From positions 4,598,210-4,662,209 of the forward strand of contig CAXIPT010000006.1 of the NCBI GenBank assembly GCA_964030475.1: 64,000 bases of DNA. The letters run 5' to 3'. The DNA is from Tethya wilhelma (Eukaryota > Porifera > Demospongiae > Tethyida > Tethyidae). Positions 23,721-35,240 of the stretch are shown piece after piece (position 1 is the first letter of the stretch; every line of letters starts with the position of its first letter). The notes beneath the pieces are model-generated. The model was not told the origin of the DNA. It made no database searches and was given only the letters and a program-made list of their open reading frames with translations. A program made the position numbers and the translations under genes.

Positions 23721-24485
23721 GACTTCCAGGTGGATGTTACTATTTAAGGTATACACCTCCCTTTTGTGCTTCTATTGCAATCCGTGAACTATAGCTACAT
23801 GCACACACTCAGTATGATCAAGGGTACATGACTAGCAAGTTTGAAGCAGTAGTGATCCCGTGTGGGTACTGGCTAAGATAGATACAGAAAGGTTGGCATA
23901 TTACAGCAATTTATGTTTAATGATTTATAGCGACTTCTAGTTTGAGCATGCAGAGGTGAAATTGTACATGGCTATGATAATAATATTATGTATACATGCT
24001 AGCCTTGACTTATAAGTTCCAGTATCAATAGATATAGTCAATCAGTTGTGATCTAACATCCAGGCCAGCCCATATATGTTTATCTGATGCACACATGTAG
24101 ACACACAGCTGACATAAATACATTATTATTCATAACATCATAATAATTCTTTTTTGGTGAATAGCTTAGTAGCTAATAGACAAAACATTTAGTGAGCAAT
24201 AAAAATGTTTAATTTAAGGTGTAAATATATGCACTACAATTTCATACTTCTATATATAGTTAAAAATGAAATTCAATATGGTTACATGACTTAATCGGTA
24301 CATATACACACTGGCCTATTTTGTACATGTATAGACACTAAGTGCTTGGTTTGCCACCTGTGTGAAACAATATTCTGAAGTTGTTTCAACTTTGTACGAA
24401 TGAAAGTGGTGTGTACAGTCTGTACAGCTTAGCTTTCTTGTTAATAAGTACTGGTAACTGGTTATTATTAAAATGAATACCACTG

Positions 24486-24846
24486 CAGTGGCGGATCCAG
24501 GGGTGGTTCACAGGGTTCCACGGAACCCCCCTTTCAGCTGAGACCTCGCATTATAATTAACTGTGCAGATTGGAAAAGGCCAAGCTGGAACCCTCCTTTC
24601 AACTTAAAACTACTAAAAGCAACTCAAAATCATGCTGAATATTAGTCTTTTGTGAAAAATATAGTTTCTGTCTCTTTCTTGCCGTTTTTTCTTCCATTCA
24701 GGCTTTTTTGGCAAAATTTTAGCTGCACGAGCGCTAAAGGGGCGGGGCTGTTAGGACCGGAACTGGGCGTGGCTACGTAAAATTTTTCGCGCGCTCTGCG
24801 CACATTGATTAGAACCCCCCTATTCAATTTCCTAGATCCGCCACTG
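24486..24846. mobile_element. hAT-like MITE (CAGTGGCGGATC ends)
   Basis: Terminal inverted repeats CAGTGGCGGATCCAGG and CCTAGATCCGCCACTG with internal inverted GGAACCCCCC/GAACCCCCCTATT. CAGTG-type termini with GGCGGATC are common in hAT-derived elements. A partial second copy starts immediately after the N at 25296. Confidence 0.7.
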
Positions 24847-25296
24847 CACTGCATTGAAGTGGGGAAAGTCTGCATGTGTTGCTTGGCTTCCTTGTGCAAA
24901 CCACTGCTCCTCGGTGGATTGTCATTCCCAGTTTAGACAAAGATACAGTTCTATGATATATAATACAATGCCAGGATTTTGTATCATACAAAAGTTTGTA
25001 TACTTACGTTGGAAGGTTGCTATTAAATTCTGGAAATTTCTGTTCTAGTAGGTCCTTGACAGCCCAACTCGGAATGTCTGAGCTATTTGTACTCAGCAGT
25101 TCAACTGTGGATCGATAATTATAGCATTTCAGATGCATACATGAGTATGATTCACTAGCTGTCATGTTTGTTATCATAAATGTGACTTTTATGCACCAAG
25201 AAGAACCGCACTATATGATCATTAGAGTCGGGGGGCCTCTGGACAGTAATGTAATGCATCTGCCATAATAATTATTATACATAATTATTAATAGCN

Positions 25297-25431
25297 CAAA
25301 ATTTTAGCTGCACGAGCGCTAAAGGGGCGGGGCTGTTAGGACCGGAAGCTGGGCGTGGCTACGTAAAATTTTTCGCGCGCTCTGCGCCATTGATTAGAAC
25401 CCCCCTATTCAATTTCCTAGATCCGCCACTG
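25297..25431. mobile_element. Partial second copy of the hAT-like MITE
   Basis: Matches 24709-24846 nearly base for base and ends GATCCGCCACTG. Its start coincides with the single N at 25296, so the other half may have been lost at a contig join. Confidence 0.65.
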
Positions 25432-25542
25432 AATGTGTAGTAATGTAAACCACTCTGCTATGTTTACTGCCACTTCATGCTGTAGTTCTGGCTCGATTCT
25501 ACTGTATACTATGCTAACATCAATGAAAGCACCAAGGTGCAT

Positions 25543-26212
25543 AAGCCTCGGCGCACTCACATGTATGCATGACATATGACCAGCACGGTCCACTGAGAGG
25601 TGTCAGCGGCCTAGCAAATTCAAGCCTGCTGCAATTGACCTGTGGTTAACCTAGTTATATTAAACCGCTGTTTTGGAATACTTTTGATGCTTGTAGTTAC
25701 AATGTAGTACTTAGTACTTGCACTTTGAGTCGCCAAGATCCTAGACCAAAGTGCCTATATAGAAACATGGTCCAGTTTTCTAATGCTCAGCTCGAGATAC
25801 TTCTACACAAAGCTATATTAATTCAACTTGCAATCATTGAGTTACTTACCTGTACTGTCCAAGCACTGAGCAGGCTAAGCCAGCCTGCCAAACTCCAGTC
25901 CATGATTCAAGCTGTATTGTTTCTAGATAACGCACACTACACGGGGCATGATCAATGGGTGCGGTTTCGAAGCTAAGCGCTCAGAGAAGCACAAAAGCCT
26001 CAAATCTCAGAAACTACAGCGTTTTGCAAGATTCTACACAACAAATTTCTAGATAATTTCGATTTATGAACGTAAGTATACCTTTCATTTGGACCATAGA
26101 GCTGTCATTCTTCAGATAATCTAGTAACAGACAGACACACACACACACACACACACACACAAAACGACTACCGTAACCCTCTGCACGTGCTACGCACGCG
26201 CCGAGGCTTAAT
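25543..26212. mobile_element. Possible MITE with TAAGCCTCGGCGC ends
   Basis: TAAGCCTCGGCGC near 25545 and GCGCCGAGGCTTA near 26200 are inverted repeats. A (CA)n run at 26133-26161 lies inside. Internal reading frames have no recognised similarity. Confidence 0.4.
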
Positions 26213-26651
26213 AACACTTTGCAACAAAATATAGCAAAATTTAATACCAGTATAATAGATAGAACCTAAAATCCGCAAAAAAAAATGTACCTGCATACAA
26301 TAGCATTAAGGTATAAGCGTTTCACAAGCATGATTAGCTGAGGCAGGAGAGAGCATGCGGCACACTGAAGCGGACAGGAGCAGAAGTAGGAGTGGTGAAT
26401 CTTTCTAAGCATACAACTCTGTTTCAATTCGTCTGAGTGCTTTTGGTGTCATCATTTTGCCACAAGACTTCAATAGCTTTGTATCCTGCCACAATTCCTT
26501 GTACAGATGCACCAGCTAGCACACACATGAAGAATTGATTTTGTTACTACACAGCATAACTCTTCCTCAGGCTTGCCCCCTGATCATTTTGATCCCACTA
26601 GTATAACCCTCTGCATGTAAAACACGCCGAAAGGGTTATAGTAGTCGTTTT

Positions 26652-26704
<53 letters not shown>

Positions 26705-27475
26705 ACTCTTAATCTTAAGAACAGCAAGTCTATACTCTGAAAATTATGGACATAAGCATAAAGTACTGGTGTTTATCTAAAAAATTATGTTTTTCAGAAG
26801 CTAAAAGCTCATAGTTCCTGAGCTATGCCAGGATTTTCAGTCCGAGCCATTGCTTGAGTGGCCATTTTGGCTATGTGGCCCCACCCACTAGCACTACGTA
26901 ACTATGTATTGCGAGCTAACGAGAGTTGCCCGATCATGCACTATAGCTGCACTTCGCTAAAACACTGGAAGTCTGAGATAGCGACACTGACTCTATAGTT
27001 TAAATGCTTAGACTCAACAGTCTGAGAGTATTTCTAGTCCAAGTGCTTGTATTTTTGCAAACTCTACAGCAAGCTAGCTTGTGATAATAATATTATTATG
27101 ATCGCAACGTTGCCTAAGTGGCCATGGACATGTGCATGCACCCATGCAACAGTACAGTCTGCATTATATGCCTCGATTGCCAGCCTTGATTTTATATACC
27201 TGCAGTAAAGTATATATAAATTGTGTTTTACATGACATTAATTGCAATGCTGATATAGTATACGTACAATCATGCATGCCTCGATAGCCTTCCTCAATGC
27301 CTCATTATTGCATGGATGCAATAAATATATATAGTATTGTATAGACAATGTGTATATTACAATGTATATACACCGAGGATTGTGCACCATGTATATATGC
27401 CTTTCATTATATTATCTTTGGGTCACAGTGATATATATACACTCTTTCTTCTTATTCATGTCATTGTATAGTACA

Positions 27476-28910
27476 ATGTTGGAGGAACAGCACAAAAGTA
27501 AAAGATTTAAGCAAGCTGAAGAAGAAATAAGGTGTGTGTGTGTGTGTCAAACTAAGCTCATAAATATATGCTTATATCTGCTAAAATCGCTAAAATTAAT
27601 ACCTATAATATTATACATGTAAATAATAGTGTCCTTAAGGTACCTCTATATAGTTAGTGATGTGTTTACTTTTTTATGGCGTGACAGCGGTTAGCAACTA
27701 CTCTTTTTTACTTTGCAGTAGTCCCGAGGAAGATACTCCTGCAAAGTTCCTCTATTTTGGTCTTCATTTCTTTTGTTTTGAGACAACATTAGCTGAGGAC
27801 ATGATAAAGAGGAAAATGATTGTATGGAAAAATTTCAAACAACTCATCAATAACCGATTTGCAAAGACCATTGAAGAAGACATGAGAGACTTAAGGAGTT
27901 GTTTGGTAGGTTCAAAGAACAGCTATACAGCAGACGGATCATTTTGGAAGCTGGAAAACACTGGATCTGAAGCTATTTTTGTTTACACTCACAAGGAGCA
28001 TGCATCCTGTTCAAGTGTTAAGCTTTCACAACTTGCTGGTACTGGTTTGACTTATACATCAGTGACAAAAATGCTTCCCAAATGTGAGGAAAATGATGAC
28101 CATCATTTCAGCTTGTTACCGTTTTATTTTGGGAACGAAGAAGTTTTAGAAATGTACAAAGAGATTGCAGCTGGTAATAATTCTAGCATCCAGTCAGAAG
28201 TTACGAAATTAGAATCGATTGTTAGCGGTAAAGGATCAACTGAAGGAACACCCTACATATTTCCTTCCACTCCTCACACTTATAATTGGTGTGAAGATGA
28301 TTGGACAAGGAGACTTGCGCCAGGAATTCAAATGCTATATCCCAAAACAAGAGTTACCATCTCAGCTACTATGGGGCTTACATGGTACGAGGATTTGGTT
28401 GTCAAATGTCTCGATGTTCCACCATGCCGCTCAAGCCTCTTCCTGTTCAGAGGTAGCCCAGATATAGTGATTAGTAAGCGAATAGCTGTAACCTTCACTG
28501 AGCACAGACAATGGGAAGAGGAGGAGGACAGTAGACAAGATGTGAGTAGTAGCTCTAGTGATGATGTCACGATAGAAAACACTAATCAACGTACTTCAAT
28601 GTGTGGCTATAGTAAACTAGATCGTCCTGAGAAATTAGGCGAAGTATTTGCAGGTTTGTATATCTTGTTGGTAAGCAAAATCCTGAGACGCTTACTTAAA
28701 CACAAAGATATAAAAAGAGAATTCAAAGTGAGAGGAATTCTTGTTGACAAAGTGTGTGGAGCAATTGTTTGCATTCTCAGTATACAGTTGAATGCTATAA
28801 CACCATTATTGGATTTCAAAGTGGTAGACACTTGTTCTCGTGGCTTTCTTACTGTACATTGTCTGTGCTCAATTTTAAGTACTGTAATAAAACATGGCGA
28901 AGTATTATGA
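27476..28910 (+). CDS. Orphan two-exon gene, 415 aa
   Basis: Exon 1 is 27476-27531 (MLEEQHKSKRFKQAEEEI, donor GTGTGTG) and exon 2 is 27719-28910 after TTTGCAG. Phases join to give SSPEEDTPAKF and the lengths sum to 416 codons including the stop. The N-terminus is a short charged helix, the middle is mixed alpha/beta-like, and residues near 320-335 are a Ser/Asp-rich low-complexity stretch followed by hydrophobic segments (FAGLYILLVSKIL, VCGAIVCILSIQL). No family was recognised. A segment LFRGSPDIVISKRIAV faintly recalls PD-(D/E)xK nuclease cores, but this is only a suggestion. It is flanked by repeats on both sides, so it could also be an element-derived gene. Confidence 0.55.
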
Positions 28911-29748
28911 CCAATCAGACCTAGATTGCTGCATGGTGTTTCTTTGTTTTTTGAAGATTGATTCTACTTAACAGAGAGACTTATACTTATTACATTGCTT
29001 AACTTTTAGTTGTAAATGTGAGTGTGTGATAATAATAATTACATGACATAATTATTATGAACATAACATTAATATTATAATTGTAATTCTTTCACATGTC
29101 ATGACGTCATGTAATATATAACCACGATAGCAAAAATTAATAATAAAGTCTGTACACATGTAAAATTAGTATACAGTATAGGTCAATGTATTATCCTAGC
29201 AATAATAACATAATTTTCAAGTTGTTATTGCCGAGTAGTCTGGTGCCCAGACCCTTTCCAGTAGGCGGGACAGGAAGGGGGAGGAGAAAGAAGGGTCTGG
29301 CAAAACCTAGACCTAGCGCGGATCCGATCGCTGGAATGCAATTACAGATTCACAGAAGCCATGTGCATGTATGATCTGCATTGGAAGGGATTGTGATCAA
29401 ATGGATTATAGGTAATGGTCGTAATTACTGTACACTCCAATAGGAGGAGCCAAATGACTTAATATAATTTGATTTTAAGAACTGCTGTACACAAATCATG
29501 AATATATATAACTCCAACTTTGTGATAAACAAAGTGCATATAATATAATATTATATATATTATGCACTTACATAAAATAGTGCATACTAAAACTGAATTT
29601 TTACTGTCAGTGGCACAACACATTAAAATTTAATAATAAGACTTTAGTAATAATAATAATATATTAGCTTTTCAGTGACCGTAAAATTATACATGTATTT
29701 TTTAGCTATATATCAAAATATAAATTTAAAGGTGTATGTAGGTAAGTT
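28911..29748. other. Intergenic AT-rich stretch with small repeats
   Basis: It contains a short inverted-repeat element at about 29235-29310 (AGTCTGGTGCCCAGACCC against AGGGTCTGG). At 29395-29450 is a segment (GGTAATGGTCGTAATT) also found near 20660 and, in shorter form, 31722; these mark flanks of the duplicated arrestin units. No coding signal. Confidence 0.5.
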
Positions 29749-30993
29749 TTAAAATACACTGGTGTATTCAGGTGGCTTATCACTAGGATTGTCACTGGGT
29801 ACTACAAACCCCAAAGGAGCAGGGTTAGCAGAAGGTCCACCAGGAGCTGTTGGTAATGGTGGGGGGACACTAAACCCCCCAGGCTGTGCAGGAGGAGGGG
29901 GACCACTAGAATTGGGTGGACGGTAGGGGACGTTGCCTAGCAACAGAGGTACATTGAATGTAGAATTAAGAGCCCAAGGAATGACGGCCGTCAAGCGGAG
30001 CATGTAGCACAACTTGATGTTAGGAGTGGATATAGTTGGTTCTGTGGCAGGTACTCTTAGTGGTCCTAGTTCAACGGCAGTTGTTGTTCTTGGCAGAATA
30101 GGCTGACTGGTCGCAAGGGCAATAGTGGAAGAGGAGTGGTGGTGACTGTTTCTCTGAGCATTGAGCATAGTAAGTGCCAGCTTTTACGAGAGAGGCTTGA
30201 ACTGTGATGGTACGTCTCGAGCCATTCTCCACAGTGATGTTGAGAGGGATGGTGTCCCCATTGATGCAGTATGCAGTCCGATCTATCTTCACATTCACCT
30301 CTATTTCTCCTGACGCACAGCACATACATCCGACTCGTTTCTTTTCTGAGTGTCTCAGCGGTCGAAACAGCTGTGGCTGCTGATTGATATCCACGACTTC
30401 AGTCACTTGTATCGGAGCTTCAATACGATGGTCAAACTTCAGCGAACCTGTTCCAATTCGTCCCTGGATCATATATTGAACACGACCATAACGACTCTGA
30501 TATGACGTCGGGCAGGTGGCAGGGAGAGTGAACTGAAACTGGTACTCGTACGATCCCGGTCCGATCGTTCCCGTAGGGGACTGATCTTTGCTCCACACAA
30601 CAGCTGTCTCATCGACATACTTTTCCGTTGAAGTGTACTCCACTGCTGAATTTTGAGTATACACTGTCCAGTGTACGTAGGAGGAACCAAAGATTCCAAT
30701 TTTAACAAATTCAAAGTTGTAACTCTTTGCTTCATCCAGTGAGAAAGATAGCGTACCAGAGACTTTTGACCCTGGAGTGTAGACCTGAACAAAGCAGAAA
30801 TCATATGAAAACTTAAAGCCTACATAAGTTATATAAAATTAATTTAGATCTAGTACAAAAATAAATCTTGATTGACATGCAGGCTGGCTACCGCAAAACT
30901 TCGATGAAACTGATAGACCCGGGGCGGCGGTAGTCCAGTTTTAAAGCTCACCTTTCCTACAGCTTGATTAAGAATAATTTTAAAATCTCTCAT
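29749..30993 (-). pseudogene. Alpha-arrestin (ARRDC-like) gene B, one 7-bp frameshift
   Basis: Exon 1 is 30952-30993 (MRDFKIILNQAVGK) and exon 2 is 30784-29749. The whole arrestin fold region is readable (SYVHWTVYTQNS, WSKDQSPTGTIGPGSYEY, CINGDTIPLNITVENGS) and the C-terminus ends with one PPEY motif (DKPPEYTSVF). A tandem duplication TGAGCATTGAGCAT (30155-30161 and 30162-30168, plus strand) shifts the frame after AGTYYAQ and leads to a premature stop. Gene C has no such duplication at the matching place. If transcribed it would give a truncated product lacking most of the C-terminal arrestin domain and the PPxY motif. Could be a recent pseudogene, a polymorphism or an assembly error. Confidence 0.7.
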
Positions 30994-31119
30994 CTTGTTT
31001 GAGAAAATTAACTATAGTAGACTGATTCAGTGATGAGTGAAGAGATTTTTATACGAAGAATCGGTTGTACGCAAACGTCATCAAACCGGAAGTATTTGTA
31101 TTATACTGGAAATTAACTA

Positions 31120-31871
31120 AAATTAATGACCTGACATGTCGCGCGTCGAAAGCTGTACAGTACAGTACAGCTAGCTAGCTGCCACATAAGTGACTCATTT
31201 TACGTCTACATGTACGTCTAACCGCTTACGTAATTACTGCGAATTAATTGCGCGCGCGCGCTAGCTGCATGCATGCAATGCATGCATTTTTTTTAATTTT
31301 TCCTATGAAATTTTAAACATAAAAGTTTAGTTTTCTAACAAGTGATGTAACTGATGCTCTTGCTATGATGCAGTGGTTGCACTGACTGGGAATAAAAGAA
31401 GAATGCCATGGTCCATTGGACTAGGAGTGTTCTATATTATGTTGAATGCGAACTCTTGTATATATAAGTCTAGTCACAACAAAACAACATTGCACCCTTG
31501 GAAGCATGACTTAGAGGTCAACTTGCTTACTTCCAGTGTCCCAAAAGCAACAAAGAACATATGTGACTGCTGGGATTCCCAACTTCTGGGAATTTAACCG
31601 GAAGAGATACAACCACACACCCGGTACGTTCGGAAATTGGTACCTCCTTAAATGTTGCTGAATCAGCAGAAAACGGAGGAAAACTTTGCTTCATTTTGAT
31701 GGCGTGGCATGCAGCAAAAGATTGGGTAATGGTCGTAAAAATTAATTGGGAAAATAATTATGCATTATATTAAAAACTGTTGGGTTTTTTTGTTTTTTTG
31801 CTTTTCATATCTTAGAACTAAAAAAAATTAATATTATTATATATAAAGGTGTACATAGCTGTATATAAGCA
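31120..31871. other. Intergenic, possible transposase remnant
   Basis: The frame at about 31373-31597 (TGNKRRMPWSIGLGVFYIML) loosely resembles the C-terminal part of piggyBac-type transposases (RRWP...LFYxMLDxxxxNA). It is short and has no flanking domain. The rest holds TAGC/GCGC low-complexity sequence near 31165-31285 and nothing else. Confidence 0.25.
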
Positions 31872-33252
31872 CTAAAATACACTGGTGTATTCGGGTGGCT
31901 TATCACTAGGATTGTCACTGGGCACTACAAACCCCAAAGGAGCAGGGTTAGCAGAAGGTCCACCAGGAGCTGTTGGTAATGGTGGGGGGACACTAAACAC
32001 CCCAGGCTGTGCAGGAGGAGGGGGACCACTAGAATTGGGTGGACGGTAAGGGACGTTGCCTAGCAACAGAGGTACAGTGACTGTGGAATTGAGAGCCCAA
32101 GGAATGACGGCTGTCACTTGAAGCATGTAGTTCAACTTGAGGTTGGAAGGAGAGGAAATAGTTGGTTCTGTGGCAGGTACCGTTAGTGCTCCAAGTTCAA
32201 CGGCAGTTGTGGTTCTTGGTTGGATCGGCTGACTGCTTACAATGGCAATGTTAGAAGAGGAGTGGCGACGATGACCTTGAGCGTAGTAAGTGCCAGCTTT
32301 CACGAGGGCGGCTCGAATTGTGATGGTACGTCCCGAGCCATTCTCCACGGTGACATTGAGAGGTATGGTGTCCCCATTGATGCAATATCCAGTCCGGTCT
32401 GTCTCAACGTTGACCTCTATGTCCCCTGACACACAGCACATACATCCGACTCGCTTCTTTGCTGAGTGTCTCAGCGGTCGAAACAGCTGTGGCTGCTGAT
32501 TGATGTCCACGACTTCAGTCACTTGTAACGGAGCTTCAATACGATGGTCAAACTTCAGCAAACCTGTTCCGATCCGTCCCTGAATCATATATCGAATACG
32601 ACCGTAATGACTCTGATAAGACGTCGGGCAGTTGGCAGGGAGAGTGAACTGAAACTGGTACTCATACGATCCTGGTCCGATCGTTCCCGTAGGGGATTGA
32701 TCCTTGCTCCACACGACAGCTGTCAGATCGACATACTTTTCCGTTGAAGAGTAATGCCGTGTTTCTGTTCGCCGGTTGTCCCCTGAGCCTGTCGAGTGAG
32801 ACTCCGTCCAGTGCACGTAGGAGGTGCCTATGATGCCAACTTGAACGAAGTTAAAGCTCTCTGCTTTGTCCAGGACAAAGGACAGTGTTCCAGAGACCAC
32901 TGATCCCGAAGTGTAGATCTGAAACAAAGGAAAACATAATAGTATAGACAACAAAGACGAAAGTTTGGAAAAGTATCAACAAACAGAAGAGAAACTGCAA
33001 CAGTTTTATAATAGTCTGCAGATTGGAAAGAAGCTGTCTTGTAAATTAGACCAAAATTTAAGCAATAAGAAAACTTATAACATGCTTCTATAAAAGCTGG
33101 GCAGCTTGCAGCTAGGAAAAGCTTATGTATCGCACAGCTGCTAAAAATCATCTTGATAGCATGCATAGATTTTTCTACTTTCATAATTTATTATATCTAT
33201 AGCTACTCACCTGTCCTGGAGTTTGGTTAAGAGATATTGTGTAATCTCTCAT
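31872..33252 (-). CDS. Alpha-arrestin (arrestin domain-containing protein), intact gene C
   Basis: Exon 1 is 33211-33252 (MRDYTISLNQTPGQ) and exon 2 is 32918-31872, giving 362 aa. The arrestin N domain spans about residues 5-155 and the C domain about 170-290 (CINGDTIPLNVTVENGSG, LNYMLQVTAVIPWALNST). A proline-rich tail (PPNSSGPPPPAQPG) follows and ends in a PPEY motif two to six residues before the stop. Known for the family: ARRDC proteins are cytosolic or membrane-associated adaptors that recruit NEDD4-like ligases through PPxY to cargo such as receptors. The 14-residue first exon is shared by all three copies in this cluster. It lies just downstream of the RASA1 3' end, 436 bp away, on the same strand. 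It is the only copy without a frame break. Confidence 0.85.
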
Positions 33253-33688
33253 CTTAATTTGTCAGTTGGAGGATTCGAAGTAAACACACAAAACAGAATA
33301 TGGCAGATCGACTGATTCTGAGCCTGATTAAATACGCATTGCCACACCCCCGTTATAATATTGCATCATGAATACAATTAAAATACTTTTTTAAATTTTA
33401 GCACAAAGTTTATCACCAGTGGCCAAACAACATATAACAATAGTTATACACACACAGCTAGAATAAGAATTTTTATGATATATAGCTAATATCATCGCTA
33501 AATTAACCAATTTGCAATAAGTGGTAACAAGAAATTCGAAATGATCCAGAAAACAAATTATGACTCAAAACAAACCAGTAAAACAAACAAAAAAAAAAAA
33601 GATTTCAAAAAAAAAAAACACCTCTAACAGTCACAAGCTTCCAGCCAGCTAGCAATACAATAGGTAGCTGCTAGCTGAGGTGTGGCGA

Positions 33689-33772
33689 TCATGAAGACAC
33701 CATCTTGTTTGTGTGCTTCTTCTCTGCTGTTCTAAGGGACTGTATCACACCAAGAAGCTTCTTTACTTCAGG

Positions 33773-33823
<51 letters not shown>

Positions 33824-35200
33824 CATGTGTTTCCATGGTTGTATAACACTTGTATACACATGCAAGCCTCACAGCAATGTCATCAATGAAGACTCTCATG
33901 TGGGCCATATTTCTCTGGATAAAAGGATTTAGAGCGGTCATGAACCGTTCCTTTGCCTTGAACTCCACAAGATTGGCAATATTTATAACAGACTTTGCCA
34001 CCAGTTTCAGAGTTCGGTCTGCATTAGGACTCGGAGGCTCTGAAATGGGAACAAAAAAAAGAACAGAAAAAACAACATCTTTACACTAGAAGAGTGTACT
34101 GAGGAAGCTGGTCTAACCTGATGTGAGGTCAAACAGCTGTGGCTTCAAGAGGGCGGGGCAGATACACCTCAAAAACAGAAACCCACTGAAAATGAAAGGA
34201 GGCCATGAGCATAATTAAATTTAAGGGGAAATATTTGTTTCATTGGTATCTCAGCCTGGAAAGGTCGTAAGAATGATATATAATCTTAAGATGATTGTCT
34301 AAAATTGTCATAATTATTTAATAAAATCCCCTGACTGGTCATTTTGGGTCAAAATCAAACCTACATGTATGATAATTATCAAAATAGATATCATTTGAAA
34401 GGTCTTTTCATGCTGATCGCAATTTACATGTATGGTACAAATCCCAGCTTCACACGACCTTCCTACACTGAGATACATACATTGGATAGAATGAAAGTCG
34501 AGCCTGAATCATATGTCATGTATAACTGTACATGACCAAAAATGAAATGGTTCACATACCTGACAGCTCTGGTCCTTACTGATTCATCAGTCGGCCATTT
34601 CTTGACAACTTGCTCTTGAAGATGACGACAGATGTATCTCAGTGTGCTGAGTACAGAGAGAGAGCGAGCGAGAGCGAGAGAGAGAGAGAGAGTAGCTTAG
34701 AATAATAGCTTAGATCAAAAACCATTTAACAAAATCAGTTTGAACCTTCAGGGCCACCATACTAGTGAACTTACGGTGGACAATTCTCAGTTGACTTAAA
34801 GATGGTGGAGAGGACATGTTGAAGATGCTTTTCAAGTCTGTCCAAGTTTCTGGGAAGATCAGACGTTCTAGCCAAAAGGTCAGGGTTCAACTGTGAGCAT
34901 CATGGAGATAACAAAATGAAACATTAAATGCATTGAAACAAACAAAACAAACAAACAAACAAACAAAGCTTGAGACAAACAGCTCATGAGCGGCCTTACC
35001 TCACACGACTCTGGGCTCTCCAAGATCTGCTGCACTGGCTCTTTGAGGATGGAGTGAAGGTACTTGGTGGCCGTCAGCTTCATGAACTGGTCCATCAACA
35101 TGGTCGAGAGGGTGCTGGCTCTGAACAGGGTGGCAGTGTTCTCTGTGTGAAGAGAAGGTGGGCATTAATAAGAGCACTGTAATAAGACAATGGCTTTGAT

Positions 35201-35240
<40 letters not shown>

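Larger units (their letters stand above)
8341..25296. other. Assembly joins: single Ns at 8341, 12151, 16517, 23581 and 25296
   Basis: Each is one N. At 8341, 12151/16517 and 25296 the sequence right after the N repeats nearby sequence, suggesting unmerged or misplaced contigs. Duplications and inversions next to these positions should be read as artefact first. The span given covers the first to the last of these Ns. Confidence 0.8.
20430..27470. other. Intergenic repeat-rich region without recognisable host genes
   Basis: Apart from the elements listed separately, this 7-kb stretch contains microsatellites ((CA)n at 26133, (GT)n at 26657-26702), AT-rich tracts and no exon chain that could be supported. 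Confidence 0.6.

Noticed and set aside
28328..28831. Minus-strand frames of 74-84 aa under the 27476-28910 gene
   Set aside because: Shadows of a long coding exon with correct splice phase on the plus strand.
31373..31597. piggyBac transposase fragment as a firm call
   Set aside because: Only a short loose resemblance; kept as a low-confidence note in the intergenic entry.
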